From Limnomonas spitsbergensis (Eukaryota > Chlorophyta > Chlorophyceae > Chlamydomonadales): DNA of 64,000 bases. Where the stretch lies: positions 1,178,001 to 1,242,000 of the forward strand of contig JAYJMM010000092.1 in NCBI GenBank assembly GCA_037349105.1. Direction: 5' to 3'. Positions 24,001-33,251 of the stretch are shown here, one piece after another. Both the position numbers and the translations under genes were made by a program. Numbering within the stretch: position 1 is the first letter of the stretch; each line of letters opens with the position of its first letter. The notes under the pieces are model-generated. The model was not told the DNA's origin and did no database searches. It saw only the letters and a list, made by a program, of their open reading frames with translations.

Positions 24001-27000
24001 CATGTAAAACATGTGTGTGTTGCCGTCTCACCGAACGTCTCTGCCTCTTCACTGATGAGATGCATCCACTCGGTGAACAGCTCGGCAAGCAGCTTGGGCG
24101 CCACGGAGTTGCCCTCCATAATGCCCATGATAACCTAGGCCAATTCAGGGTTAAGAATGCAGGTTTTATGTAGGGTTTAGGGTTTAGGGTTAGGAATGTA
24201 GATTTGATGTAGGAAAGTGGCAGGGCTGAGGGTTGGAGGTTCAGAGGACATATCGACCAGCAAGTTGGGCGCCACAGAACCGCCCTCAACAATGCCCTTG
24301 AGGACCTGATGTTCATGGGGTATGCTTGTTGCTCCATGATTAAGGTTTGAGGCTTCATGTTTGAGGGTTTATGCTTGAGGGTTTAGAGGACAGCTCAGCC
24401 AGCAGCTTGGGCGCCACAGCATTGCATAGGCTTAAGGAAAAAGAGTCTCCTTCCCTCCCTTCTCCCTCCTACCCCCCCACATCTCCCTGCTCCCGCTCCT
24501 CTCCCCTCCGTTCCTCCCCCCTGCCCTCCATCCCCCCTCCCTTGATCCCCCTCCCTCCCCCTCCCTCCCACCTGTCGCGCATGCACCCCCTCCCCCCTCC
24601 CTTCCCCCTCCTTTCATCCCCCCCCCATCTCCACCCTCCCTCACTCCCCCTCCCTCACACCTGCCGTGCATGTACCACCGTGTCCTCATACAGCGTCGTG
24701 GTTGGAATCACCGAGGGGCTCTGCGCCGCCTGCGCGCCCGAGCCTGCCCCACCGGCCGCCGCGCCACCGCCGCCGCCGTTCGCCGCCGCAGACGACGGCG
24801 CGTTGTCGCGCATTGCAAAGTTGGAGCCGGCGGCGGAGGAACCGACACGCGGCAGGCCCGCGACGGCGGTCACCATGGAGTCCAGCACGCCCCGCATGAT
24901 GTCCTCGCACTCCTGAAATGTCGGGCGGAAGGCGGGCAGGCCTGCACGGGGGAGGGGTTAGGGTTCAGGATCGGGCGGGAGGGGTTAGGGTATAGGATTT
25001 GAGGTCAGGCAGAAGGCGGGCAGGCTTGCATGGGAGGGTTCGTGGTTTAGGGTTTAGGGGTCAAGATGGGGCGGAGGGCGGGCAGGCCTGCACGGGAGGG
25101 TTCGTGTTTAAGGGTTTAGGGTCAGGCGGAAGGCGGGCATGCCTGCACGGGATTATTTAGGGTATTATTTACTTACAATATTTACTGAACCCACCGTCAA
25201 CCTCAATCAGATCCAATATGAACACGGGTGGGACGCTCCACAGCAGCTGGTCCTGCTGAGGGTCCACGCGCTGCACCGGCTTGTGCTTCTCCATGAAGGC
25301 TACATAGGACTCCAGCGAGCGCTGCACCAGGTCGCGCAGCTGGTTGCCCTGCAGGTGTGAACAGGTGTAAACAGGTGTGAACAAATCGGTGTCTGAACAG
25401 AAGCAATCAGTCCTAGACGATGGCAAAAGGCTCCTAGGCCAGCCTCGTACTTTGTGAAGCCCGAGCAAAGAAAAAAAATCTCAAGCAGACCTCTGCACAC
25501 CGCTTTGCACAGCTGGTTGCCCCATTAGTGTGAACTGCGGCCAACCAACTCTGTCTACACCTGCAGCGTGGCGGTGGCGCGGTAGTAGGCATCCGAGTCC
25601 CCGTTTATGAAGATGGGCGGGATCCGGTTGAAGATCTCGATGCTCTTGGGCGCCCAGCTGGTCCAGATCTGGCTCTTCACCACCTCGGTGCACTCCGCCT
25701 GATACGCCTGGAACGCGTCGCTCTGTACCAGAGGGGGTTTAGGGTTTAGGGTTGTGGGTTAAGGGTTGAGGGCTTTCCCCCTTAGGTAGAGGGAAGGGTT
25801 GAGGGTTAAGAGGTTTCCCAGATTTCAGGATTTTAGCATGCATTCATACCTGCGCCCCAACCTACTTTCGAACACACATTCACACCTGGATTCATACCTG
25901 CCTTAAACACACACATGAATGCATGCATTCATACATGTGCTCATACCTGCATTCAAACACGCACTCACAGTTTCACACATGCCCTTATATGTGCCTTTTA
26001 AGACACATGCACATGTACATTCACACACATAATCAAACATGCATTCATACCAGCTTGCACACCTACATTCACGCACATATTCACCTGCATTCATACCTGC
26101 ACATGTTCATACCTGCATTCATACCTATGTTCAAACACACATGCATACCTGCATGGGCAGCTGCGCCACAAAGCTCGCTTTCTCCACGTCCACTAGCAGG
26201 GTCGAGTCAAACCCGCTCCGAGCCCACAGCTGCGCGGTTTCAAAAGGCGGTTGGAAGGCAGATTCAAGAGGCGGCTGGAAAGCAACTGATTAAAATCGAT
26301 CAAACTGTACTAAAGGTGGCCGATGGCGATTCAAGGCTGTTGGAGGGCAATTGACCCCCTCCCCCCAAACTGCGACAGGTTTCAAAAGGCGGTTGGAAAG
26401 CAACTGATTAAAATCGATCAAATTGTACTTAAGGTGGCCGATGGCGATTCAAGGCGGTTGGAAGCCTATTGATCTCCTCCCCCAAACTGCAGCTGCTCCA
26501 GGTCATTCGCGCTGAGCGTCTGTGGCGTACATATGCCCCCCTTTCCTCTGCCCCATGCATCCCTCCTTGCCCCCGCCCTCGCTCCATCCCCCCCTACCTG
26601 TGACAGCTCCAGCGCGTTCAGGTTTAGTTTTAAGAGTTCAGGGTTTAGGCTTAAGGGCTGTGATAGCTGCCCACACAAACCTGTGACAGCTCCAGCGCGT
26701 TTGCGCTGAGCGTCTGCAGCGTCCACGCCACCTCCTCGCGCGCCGTATCCACGTCAAAGCTCCACGTCGGCGGCAGCACCCGGTTCACGACGGCGTTGCG
26801 CGACTCCTCGGCGGCGGACGGAACACAGAGGAGCGGCTGCAGGGTCTCTAGATCCAGGCGCTTGCGCTCCACAGCACTCCTGAGAGGATTGATGGTTGAT
26901 GGGTTCAGTACTTTTTTTTTATGACGGCGTTGCGCGACTCCTCGGCGGCGGACGGTATGCGGAGGTGAAGCTACAGTCGCCAGATCCAGGCCCTTGCGTT

Positions 27001-30000
27001 CCACGGCACTCACGCAGGGTAGAAGGGTTCAGGGTGAAGGTTCAGCTTGGGAGGTTACAGGGATAGGGTTTACGGTTCAGGCTGGTAGGGTTTAATGGGG
27101 AAGGGTTCAGGGCTGTATGCCCTAGGGTTAAGTTAAATGTTGGTAGGGTTTAGGGTTCTAGGGCAAAGCTTGAGGGTTGACTGAGTTTCAAAGTCCAGAC
27201 GGTTGCCCCAAGGTCCACACCATGGTTTCAAACTTGCATCCACACAAATCAAGGAGACACACCAGGGTACTACACTTACATGATGACATAGTTGACCATT
27301 GACTTCTTCATGGCAGTCACGTACTCCGCGTGCATCTCCTCTAAGGATGTTTGGAGCAGCTCGTGGTAGTACTCCTGTACAGCCAGGCGGTACGCAACAG
27401 GCAGTTGGAGGTGAGTTGCAGAGGCACAGACACAGCAGCATGCCAGCGGTACGCAGCAGCCGCTTGGCAGCGTACAAAACTCAGAAAGGCATCAGCAACA
27501 GCGACAACAGCATCAGCAATCAAAATGAAAGCAGCGCCAACAACACCATCATCTTGTATTGTGTCTCCCACTCACTCACTCTCTCTCTCTCACACACACA
27601 CACACACATACAAACATACACACATACATAGGTACACCCCAACCCCTTCACCCTTAAACTAGACCCACACCAGTTCACACTCAAATCCACACACCTGGCT
27701 GACTGAGGGCGGCGGGAACTCTGGCAGCAGCCCCAACACGTTGGCCGCCCACTGCTCCCTAAGCGGGCCCATACCGCCGTTATCTTCACACACATTCATA
27801 CACACACATCCACACCAGTCCACACTCAAATCCACACACCTGGCTGACAGAGGGCGGCGGGAACTCTGGTAGCAGCCCCAACACGTTGGCCGCCCACTGC
27901 TCCCTGAATGGGCCGATGCTTCCGTTGTCGTCCCGCACCCCCACTTCTACGTAGTAGTGGTAACGGAGCACGGCGTCCACCAGCTGCTGCTCATCCTCGC
28001 TGCTCACAGCTGTGGAGGGCAGAGGGAGGGGGGAGCGGTACAGGGTTCACGGTTCAAGGAGGGGAGCAGGATGGGTATTAGGACTCAGGGTTGAGATTTA
28101 AGGGAACAGATTTCAGGATATGGGGCATGCAGAGCACGGCGCCCACCAGCTGCTGCTCTTCCTCGTTCCTAACGGCTACAGAGGGTAAAGGGAGGGGGGA
28201 GCGGTACAGGGTTCAGGGTTCAAGGAGGGGAGCAGTACAGGGTTAAAGGCTAAGGGAGGGGAGCAGTACAGGGTTCAGGGTTGAGGGACAGGAGCGGTAC
28301 AGGGTTCAGGGCTATGGGACAGGAGCAGTACAGGGTTAAGGGTTAAGGGACGGGAGCATCATAGGGTTTAGGGCTCAGGGAAAAGAGCACTACAGGATTT
28401 AGGGCTTAGGTAGGGGAGCAGTACAGGGTTGAGGGGCACGACCTCTGACCCTGCCTGGTGTTGAATTAAGGGTTATAGGATATAGGGTTTATGGACACGA
28501 CCTCTCACCCTGACTGTTGTATGGTAAGGCTTCAAGGATCAAGGGTTTAAGAATCTAGGGTTTAAGTATCTAGGTTTAAAGTATCAAGGGTTTAAGTATC
28601 TTGGTTTTAAGTATATATAGGTTTTAAGTATCTTTGTTGTAAGTATCTAGGGTTAAAGGATCTAGGGTTTAAGGATCTAGGATTTATAGACACCGCCTCT
28701 CACCCTGCCTGGCAGCCTTTGCGCCACGTGTCACTCCCAGGCCTATCGTGCAACCGGCCAGATCCTCCAAAGGACTGTCTGGGGAGCCGCGTTTGGCACC
28801 CTGTGGGTCTGAGAGAAGAAGCAGAGGCAGCAGGAGGAGGAGGATGAGGAGGAGCGGGAAAACATCAGCAACCGAGGCTGAATCAAAATCAGGAGCAGCA
28901 CCCCCTCCACACTCAGCTACTGGCAGGCCATACCTGTGCTCCCCATCGCCCCAGAAGTCCCGAGCGGAGGAAGGGCCGCCCCGTGGCGAGGGCTGATCGG
29001 CCGGTTGCTGCTATGAGAGGCCTTGACCTCAGAGAGCTGGCTGCCACGGTGCGGGGCCTGTGGGCCACCTCTGGTGCGCGGGGCATTGGGGTCCTGCGGG
29101 GAGGGGTAGGCGGTTGTGTTGTTAGGGAAAGGGCTATTGACTGGGGGGGGCGCGGGGCAATTTTCACCAAGAAAAATAGGGAAGGTGGGAGGCCTTGATC
29201 TCAGACACCTGGCTGCGACGGTGCAAGGCTTGTGGGCCACCTGTTGGGGTCCTGCGGGGGGACAGGGGTGTTTTCGTTTCCTTTCAGGGAAGAGCGGGGA
29301 AGGAGGGAGGGAGGCATACCCACATCGCTTCACTATCAAATCCCTCAACAATGCCAATGCGGCTGCAAAAGTGCAACAGAAACCCCCAGACCCTCAGCCA
29401 AGCCCTCACCCCTAAACCCTCAGCCAAGCCCTCACCCCCAAACCCTCAGCCAAGCCCTCACCCCTAAACCCTCAGCCAAGCCCTCACCCCCAAACCCTCA
29501 ACCGAGCCCTTGCCCCTAAACCATCAGCCAAGCCCTCACCCCTAAACCCTCAACCAAGCCCTCACCCCTAAACCCTCAGCCAAGCCCTCACCCCTAAACC
29601 CTCAGTCAAGCCCTCACCCCCAAACCCCCAGCCACGCCCTCACCCCTAAACCCTCAGCCAAGCCCTCACCCCTAAACCCTCAACCAAGCCCTCACCCCCA
29701 AACCCTCAGCCAAGCCCTCACCCCTAAACCCTCAGTCAAGCCCTCACCCCCAAACCCCCAGCCACGCCCTCACCCCTAAACCCTCAGCCAAGCCCTCACC
29801 CCTAAACCCTCAGCCAAGCCCTCACCCCCAAACCCTCAGCCAAGCCCTCACTCCTAAACCCTCAGCCAAGCCCTCACCCCCAAACCCTCAGCCGAGCCCT
29901 CACCCCTAAACCCTCAGCCAAGCCCTCACCCCTAAACCCTCAACCAAGCCCTCACCCCCAAACCATCAGCCAAGCCCTCACCCCTAAACCCTCAGCCAAG

Positions 30001-33000
30001 CCCTCACCCCCAAACCCTCAGCCAAGCCCTCACCCCCAAACCCCCAGCCAAGCCCTCACCCCCAAACCCTCAACCAAGCCCTCACCCCTCAACCCTCAGC
30101 CAAGCCCTCACCCCCAAACCCTCAGCCAAGCCCTCACCCCTAAACCCTCAGCCTAGCCCTCACCCCTAAACCCTCAGCCAAGCCCTCACCCCCAAACCCT
30201 AAGCCAAGCCCTCAACCCTAATCCAGGCCCTCACCGTCGGGAACTGCTCAAATAGTATCGACGCAGCCCGTGCACTGCTGGGCATGAAGGTAGCCCCGAT
30301 GCGGATGGAAAGCGCAAACCGAAACCCCTTACCCCTGAACCAGGCCCTTACCCCTTTAACCTTAACTGTAAGCCAGGCCCTCTCCCCTCACCCCTAAAAC
30401 CTAAGCCAGGCCCTCACCGCGGGGAAATGCTCAAACAGTATCGACGCAGCCCGTGCACTGCTGGGCATGAAGGTAGTTCCGATGCGGCTGAAAACACCAA
30501 AGCGAAACCCCTGGACCCTAAACCCTAAGCCAAGCCCTCTCCCCTAACCCCTGAATCAGGCCCTCACCCCTAAAACGGTAACTGTTAGCCAAACCCTCAC
30601 CCCAAAACCCTACACCCCAAGCCAGGCTCTCACTGCGGGGAACTGCTCAAACAGTATTGAGGCCGCCCGTGCACTGCCGGGGGTGAAGTTAGTCCCAATG
30701 TAGCTGGAAAAACCAAACCGAAACCCCAAAGCCCTTAAGCCCAAGCCAGGCCCTCACCCCTCACCCTTAAAACAGGCCCTCACCCCTAAAACCTTAACCG
30801 TAAGGTAAGTTTCACGCCCTCACCTCTAAACCCTTAACCCTAATCCAGGCCCTCACCGCTGGGAACTGCTCAAACAGTATTGAGGCCGCCCGTGCGCTGC
30901 TAGGCGTGAAGTTGTTCCCGATGCGGCTGGACGGCGAGTGGTAGAACGGGTCTTCCTTGTCGCCATACGGCGCAGCCTTTGTGAACAGCGCGCGCTCATT
31001 AAGCATCGGAGGCAGCTTACGTCTCTGCTCAAGCATCTGCGTAGGGAGTAGAGAGAGAGGAAGGGTCAGTGGAAGAAGTCTGAGGTTAAGGGTTGAGGGT
31101 ATAGGGTTGTGGTCTGGGGTCGAGGGTTGAGGGTTTAGGGTTTAGGGTGAAGGGTTGAGGGTTGAGGGTTGACTGCAGACAGGAGAGAGCCATGGGCAGT
31201 ACAATGGGGGGCATGGTGTATTGACATGGCATCGTCGCCATGCCTACAGGACGGCCCATGACTGCCAAGACTCATCTCCTTGGACAGGCATGCATGCACG
31301 GTTCCTCAACGCCTCTGCCATACTCCCATGGAGATTTATCTCTCATAGCTTGCATGCATGGCGACTCATCTTTGTCTCCATGCATGCATGGCGATTCATC
31401 TTTGCCTCCATGCATGCATGGTGACTCATCTTTGCCTCCATGCATGCATGGCGACTCATCTTTGCCTCCATGCATGCATGCTATCTCATGTCTTCCAGCA
31501 TGCAAGCATGCATGCATGGTGCATGGGTGACTCCTCTCTCCCACCATGCATGCACGTTACCCCATCACTGCTGCCAGACTTGCATGCAGAATCCTCTCGA
31601 CCACCATGAATAAATGCATGGCAATTCATATCTTCCAACATGCATGCATGGTGACTCATACCTAACACCATGCATGCATGCGTGGCGACGACTCTTCTCT
31701 GCCTCCACGCATGTATGTTATCTCCTTTCTACCTTCATGCAGGCGCGGTGACTCATCTCTGTCGCCATGCATGCATGGTGAATCATATCCTCCAACATGC
31801 ATGCATAGTGACTCATCTCTGTCGCCATGCATGCATGGTGAATCATCTCTTCCAACATGCATGCATGGTGACTCATCTCTGCCTCCATGCATGCGAGGTG
31901 GCTCATCTCTGTCGCCACGCATGGATGCAACCCCACACTGCATGAATGCATTCCATTCTTTGCTGTTCATCTCCACCCTCAATCCTGCCCAATCATCTGC
32001 CACGCCCTATCATCCATCCTCATCCCTATACCCTAAGCTTGATCCTCCACCGACCCCAGGAGGTTTCCTGCCCCCACACCTCGTGCGCCATCCTCCACAC
32101 ATCCTCCACGCATGCCTCTGCTGCCCCCAAACCTCGTGTTTTATTCTCCACACATCCCCCACACATGCCCCTGCTGCCTCCACACATCCTCCACACACGC
32201 CTTCGCACCTTGTGTGCCATCTTCCTTTCATGATTGCGTGCAAAGCTCTCTGTGAGCTCTTTCGCGGACAGCAGTGTGGGGTCCCTGCCTTGAGAGAACT
32301 GCGAGCAGAGGGGGGGAACAGAGGTCATTTTTATAATCTTGGGGGGAGAAAAATATGAAGATGGGGGGAGGGGGGAGGGGGCGGTAATTACTTTATGTAA
32401 CAAGCCGCTCTTTGGATATGGGGGTTCGTCGTTCAGGGCTCTACAAGGCGGTTGTGTGGTTTGGGGGTACAAATCTAAAGCCTGTACTGTTGCAGCAGGT
32501 TCAAGGGGCACTTGGGGCTTGGGCACTGCATGGCCGTGCATGACGGTGCATGGCGGTGCATGGCGGTGCATGTGCGGCTCGTAAGGGTCATCTTGACATA
32601 GGCAGTGGTCACCAGGTGTGAGTTTGTGTGAGTGACGGCAAGCAGACAGGGCGGCATGCAAGGCAGGGGGGAATAAAGTCACTTAGATAGCATTCTAATC
32701 GACACGACATCATGGATTGCATGGGGGACACGCCATGCTTTGTGCGCCATGCAGAGGCAGGGGGCGCATGAGAGATCGACAGAAAGCGGGGGAGAGGGTG
32801 CAGATGCCAGAGGTTTCACCCGTGCATGGGAAGGCAGAAGGCTTTTGCAAGCTCTGCGGCACATGGGAGGATGGGCCTAGGGTGGGGGGAGAGGGGAGGG
32901 ATGCCGGCCCTGGGTGTAGGGGGACATGCAAGAGAGACCGAGCTGGAAATAGGCTATGGGTGCAGGGTTGGGGGGGGAGGTGCACTGAGCTGCCGTATCT

Positions 33001-33146
33001 ATTGCTGCAGCTGCTGTGCTTACGTCGCTGGGTCGCCCTTTGAGTGACGCTGCGAGGTCCCAGACTAAAGGGTGGTCGTTCACGGAGAGTGGCTTAGCAA
33101 AGGGGTCGCCTCCCTCGTCCGGCTGTAGGTACAGCTGCCGGTCCAT
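1..33146 (-). CDS. Axonemal inner-arm dynein heavy chain (DNAH3/7/12 type), N-terminal half, 46 exons, runs off the left edge
   Basis: Microtubule motor of the ciliary inner arm; it couples ATP hydrolysis in a ring of AAA modules to axoneme sliding. I rebuilt 46 exons by hand from 33146 down to 242. All introns are GT-AG and every phase joins, giving 6,509 nt or about 2,169 residues. Landmarks by approximate residue: linker segment [21 protein letters not shown]1 Walker A GPAGTGKT (1434-1441) and Walker B CFDEFN (1484-1489); AAA2 Walker A GYSFGMKT (1715-1722) and Walker [12 protein letters not shown]3 Walker A GPTGTGKT (2075-2082) and Walker [12 protein letters not shown]1 near residue 1430 and the GxxFGxKT-type AAA2 loop are, from memory of the family, typical of DNAH3/7/12, whose members are about 4,000 aa. 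AAA3 completion, AAA4-6, stalk and C-terminus lie outside. The start is the first ATG of the first recognised exon; the first four exons are the least certain. The orthologue in named algae is not assigned. Confidence 0.95.
242..3874 (-). other. Dynein heavy chain exons 40-46 (AAA2-AAA3 junction and first part of AAA3)
   Basis: Exons: 3874-3822, 3133-2978, 2440-2329, 2029-1907, 1170-991, 824-723, 306-242. They read [52 protein letters not shown], the AAA3 Walker [28 protein letters not shown] (AAA3 Walker B) and [20 protein letters not shown]. The last exon ends with two bases of a Trp codon, so the next exon lies beyond position 1. The sequence at about 12-50 resembles that last exon end but reads into a stop and looks like a decayed duplicate. 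Confidence 0.93.
3121..3310. repeat. Repeat of the exon 41 acceptor region
   Basis: Units such as GGTGACAGGTCAGCAACCA and GGTCAGCAGCATGTGTGGTG repeat next to the 5' edge of exon 3133-2978. The exon edge itself (CTGCTGACCTGTCAC on the minus strand) is part of the unit. Confidence 0.75.
4356..4530. repeat. ~20-bp intron minisatellite
   Basis: Alternating GGATTCAAGTTTCAGGGTT and GGATTCAGTTGTCAGGGTT units, about nine copies, upstream of exon 39. Confidence 0.85.
5620..5990 (-). repeat. Tandem copies of the exon 37 end and its donor (117-bp period)
   Basis: The AAA2 Walker B exon ends GACAACAAGAAGCTCTGCCT...CTCAG|GTGGGC. The same segment with donor recurs 117 and 234 bp downstream on the minus strand, and a worn third copy lies near 5625. 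117 is a multiple of three and the minus frame stays open through the copies. Confidence 0.85.
6048..6265 (-). repeat. Six tandem copies of the exon 37 acceptor (41-bp period)
   Basis: Minus strand CTCAG|GTGGGTGATCTTTGA, which is the 3' splice site plus the first exon bases, occurs at the real exon (6057). It recurs five more times upstream at 41-bp spacing, separated by C-rich sequence. Confidence 0.9.
10191..10403. repeat. 42-bp minisatellite, five copies
   Basis: Unit contains GGGGCAGGGTTTAGGGTTGA and TGGCTTCCACGTGTATGCAT. It includes a TTTAGGG telomere-like heptamer and a CACGTG E-box. The open frames through it exist only because 42 is a multiple of three. Confidence 0.95.
10951..11430. 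repeat. 30-bp AT-rich minisatellite
   Basis: About eight perfect head-to-tail units of ATTCAAGGCGTTTTAATTAA plus AAGTGTTTTA (10967-11200), then degenerate units up to the AAA1 P-loop exon donor at 11446. It lies in the intron between the AAA1 Walker A and Walker B exons. Confidence 0.95.
11995..12230. repeat. ~38-bp minisatellite
   Basis: About six units of CAGTTACACTTACGTTACTT plus CTGTTATGATCAGAGT, grading into looser copies up to 12400. Confidence 0.9.
12535..12930 (-). repeat. Decayed copies of the exon 28 end
   Basis: Around 12660-12710 and 12538-12585 the CACCTGCGGATGCACCCC...AAGCTCGTTGAACTCCCAGT arrangement of exon 12974-12854 recurs downstream with its donor, progressively more altered. 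Confidence 0.8.
13108..13245. repeat. 12-bp AT-rich minisatellite
   Basis: About eleven copies of AATGTAATTAAC with single-base variants, in a dynein intron. Confidence 0.95.
13925..14335. repeat. 21-bp minisatellite, about 18 copies
   Basis: Nearly perfect units of GGTTTGAGGTTCAGGGTTGAT, ending in telomere-like TTTGAGGTTTAGGG. The near identity suggests recent expansion. The long frame through it (RVDGLRF repeats) is an artefact of the period. Confidence 0.95.
15028..16165. repeat. 1.1-kb G/A minisatellite, about 40 copies
   Basis: Units close to GGGTCAGGGACGGAGGGGGA plus a G-rich spacer of variable length. The plus strand is almost pure purine for over 1 kb. Since the gene runs on the minus strand, the G-rich strand is the transcription template. 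Two very long ORFs across it (up to 454 codons) are artefacts of composition. Confidence 0.95.
16225..16700 (-). repeat. Three decayed copies of the linker exon 24 end
   Basis: Exon 16824-16660 ends with the linker sequence and donor. Copies of about 150 bp with TTGGCCTCGCT(G/T)AGGAT and GGCCATCTTCTTGGCAT follow at 16540-16625, 16375-16470 and 16225-16330. They are increasingly altered, and some still encode FFLAN-like peptides. Confidence 0.85.
17090..17515. repeat. 19-bp minisatellite, about 22 copies
   Basis: Unit TTTGAATTGTTTACCAGTA with a few single-base variants, in the intron before the linker exon 24. Confidence 0.95.
18617..18765. repeat. GGGTTAAGTGTTAA minisatellite
   Basis: About ten units of TTAAGGGTTAAGTG with telomere-like flavour. 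It is followed by a short decayed copy of the exon 22 start (18770-18790). Confidence 0.85.
20005..20660 (-). repeat. Tail exon 18 amplified in a 148-bp tandem array
   Basis: The last ~80 nt of exon 20739-20606 with its GTGAGA donor recur four more times at 148, 148, 148 and about 144 bp. Three copies still read [20 protein letters not shown] or close variants with a possible TTAG acceptor in front; the fourth is broken by a stop. Confidence 0.9.
21440..21770 (-). repeat. Eight copies of the exon 16 end and donor (~41-bp period)
   Basis: Minus strand GTACATCAACGG.CAGGAGAT-type exon end plus ATGTTTGG|GTGGGTTGTA donor. The real exon end is at 21733. Seven further copies follow, each keeping the GT. 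Confidence 0.9.
22985..23390 (-). repeat. Nine copies of the exon 13 end and donor (~48-bp period)
   Basis: The real exon ends GAGGAGTACCAG|GTGTGTGTG at 23380. The same end and donor recur eight times downstream, separated by a CCCTAAACCC-like spacer. Confidence 0.9.
27580..27622. repeat. CT/CA microsatellite
   Basis: A short CTCTCTCT run followed by about ten CA dinucleotides and ACATACA variants, in a dynein intron. Confidence 0.9.
28015..28690. repeat. Telomere-like degenerate intron repeats
   Basis: Units of GGAGCAGTACAGGGTTCAGG-type sequence (28015-28440), then AAGTATCTAGGGTTTAAGG-type units (28530-28690). A worn copy of the exon 5 start lies near 28130-28170. Confidence 0.8.
29385..30225. 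repeat. 26-bp minisatellite, about 32 copies
   Basis: Unit CCCTCAGCCAAGCCCTCACC plus CCTAAA or CCAAAC. It abuts the first decayed copy of the exon 3 end at 30230. Confidence 0.95.
30230..30705 (-). repeat. Three decayed copies of the exon 3 end
   Basis: Exon 31036-30857 ends with GGCCTCAATACTGTTTGAGC...TTCCCAGCG|GTGAGG. Copies at 30632-30705, 30415-30490 and 30230-30305 keep the donor and about 75 bp of exon with scattered changes. Confidence 0.9.
31345..31925. repeat. ~30-bp CATGCATG minisatellite in dynein intron 2
   Basis: Roughly 20 units built from CCATGCATGCATGG and TGACTCATCTCTGCCTCCA-like spacers. Each core is a perfect palindrome and most spacers contain TGACTCA. Confidence 0.9.
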
Positions 33147-33243
33147 GTCTCGCCAACTGCTCCTGCCTGGCGCACTTCTTCAAAAGCGGCAAAGCGAGTC
33201 TTCTGGACCGGGTGTTCTGATGATACGTTCCTAGGAGCTACTG

Positions 33244-33251
33244 TTATATAA
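33244..33251 (-). promoter_or_regulatory. TATA-like box upstream of the dynein gene
   Basis: The palindromic octamer TTATATAA lies about 100 bp upstream of the proposed dynein start codon at 33146. That distance would allow a TATA box plus a short 5' leader. It is the only clear TATA-type match close to the start. Position and motif are the only evidence. Confidence 0.4.

Larger units (their letters stand above)
16660..28009 (-). other. Dynein heavy chain exons 5-24 (tail, docking region, start of linker)
   Basis: Exons: 28009-27840, 27374-27280, 26879-26681, 26229-26149, 25722-25561, 25348-25177, 24941-24661, 24134-24032, 23633-23380, 22936-22785, 22541-22331, 21836-21733, 21366-21282, 20739-20606, 19821-19758, 19418-19263, 19077-18963, 18604-18453, 17816-17643, 16824-16660. 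Phases are consistent throughout. Family-typical segments include [52 protein letters not shown] and [17 protein letters not shown]. Exon 24942-24661 carries an Ala/Gly/Ser-rich stretch (around [17 protein letters not shown]) that looks like a lineage-specific insertion. This region binds light/intermediate chains in axonemal dyneins and leads into the mechanical linker. Confidence 0.9.
28934..33146 (-). other. Dynein heavy chain exons 1-4 (extreme N-terminus)
   Basis: Proposed exons: 33146-33024 (starts [13 protein letters not shown]), 32298-32209 ([14 protein letters not shown]), 31036-30857 ([17 protein letters not shown]) and 29057-28934 ([15 protein letters not shown]). The first three are whole codons; the fourth leaves one base, which matches the next exon. 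Exon 3 is well supported by its open frame, clean splice sites and three decayed copies nearby. Exon 4 is Ser/Pro-rich with no recognisable homology and is the weakest call. Another small in-phase exon could lie between 33024 and 32298. This part of axonemal dyneins is poorly conserved, so homology helps little here. Confidence 0.6.

Noticed and set aside
28690..28790. Extra dynein exon reading [11 protein letters not shown]...RKGCQAG with a GTGAGA donor
   Set aside because: Exon 4 and exon 5 already join in phase without it, and no homology supports it.
31240..32358. Met/His/Cys-rich ORFs, including one of 226 codons, looking like metal-binding repeats
   Set aside because: They come from the CATGCATG array, on both strands, inside a dynein intron.
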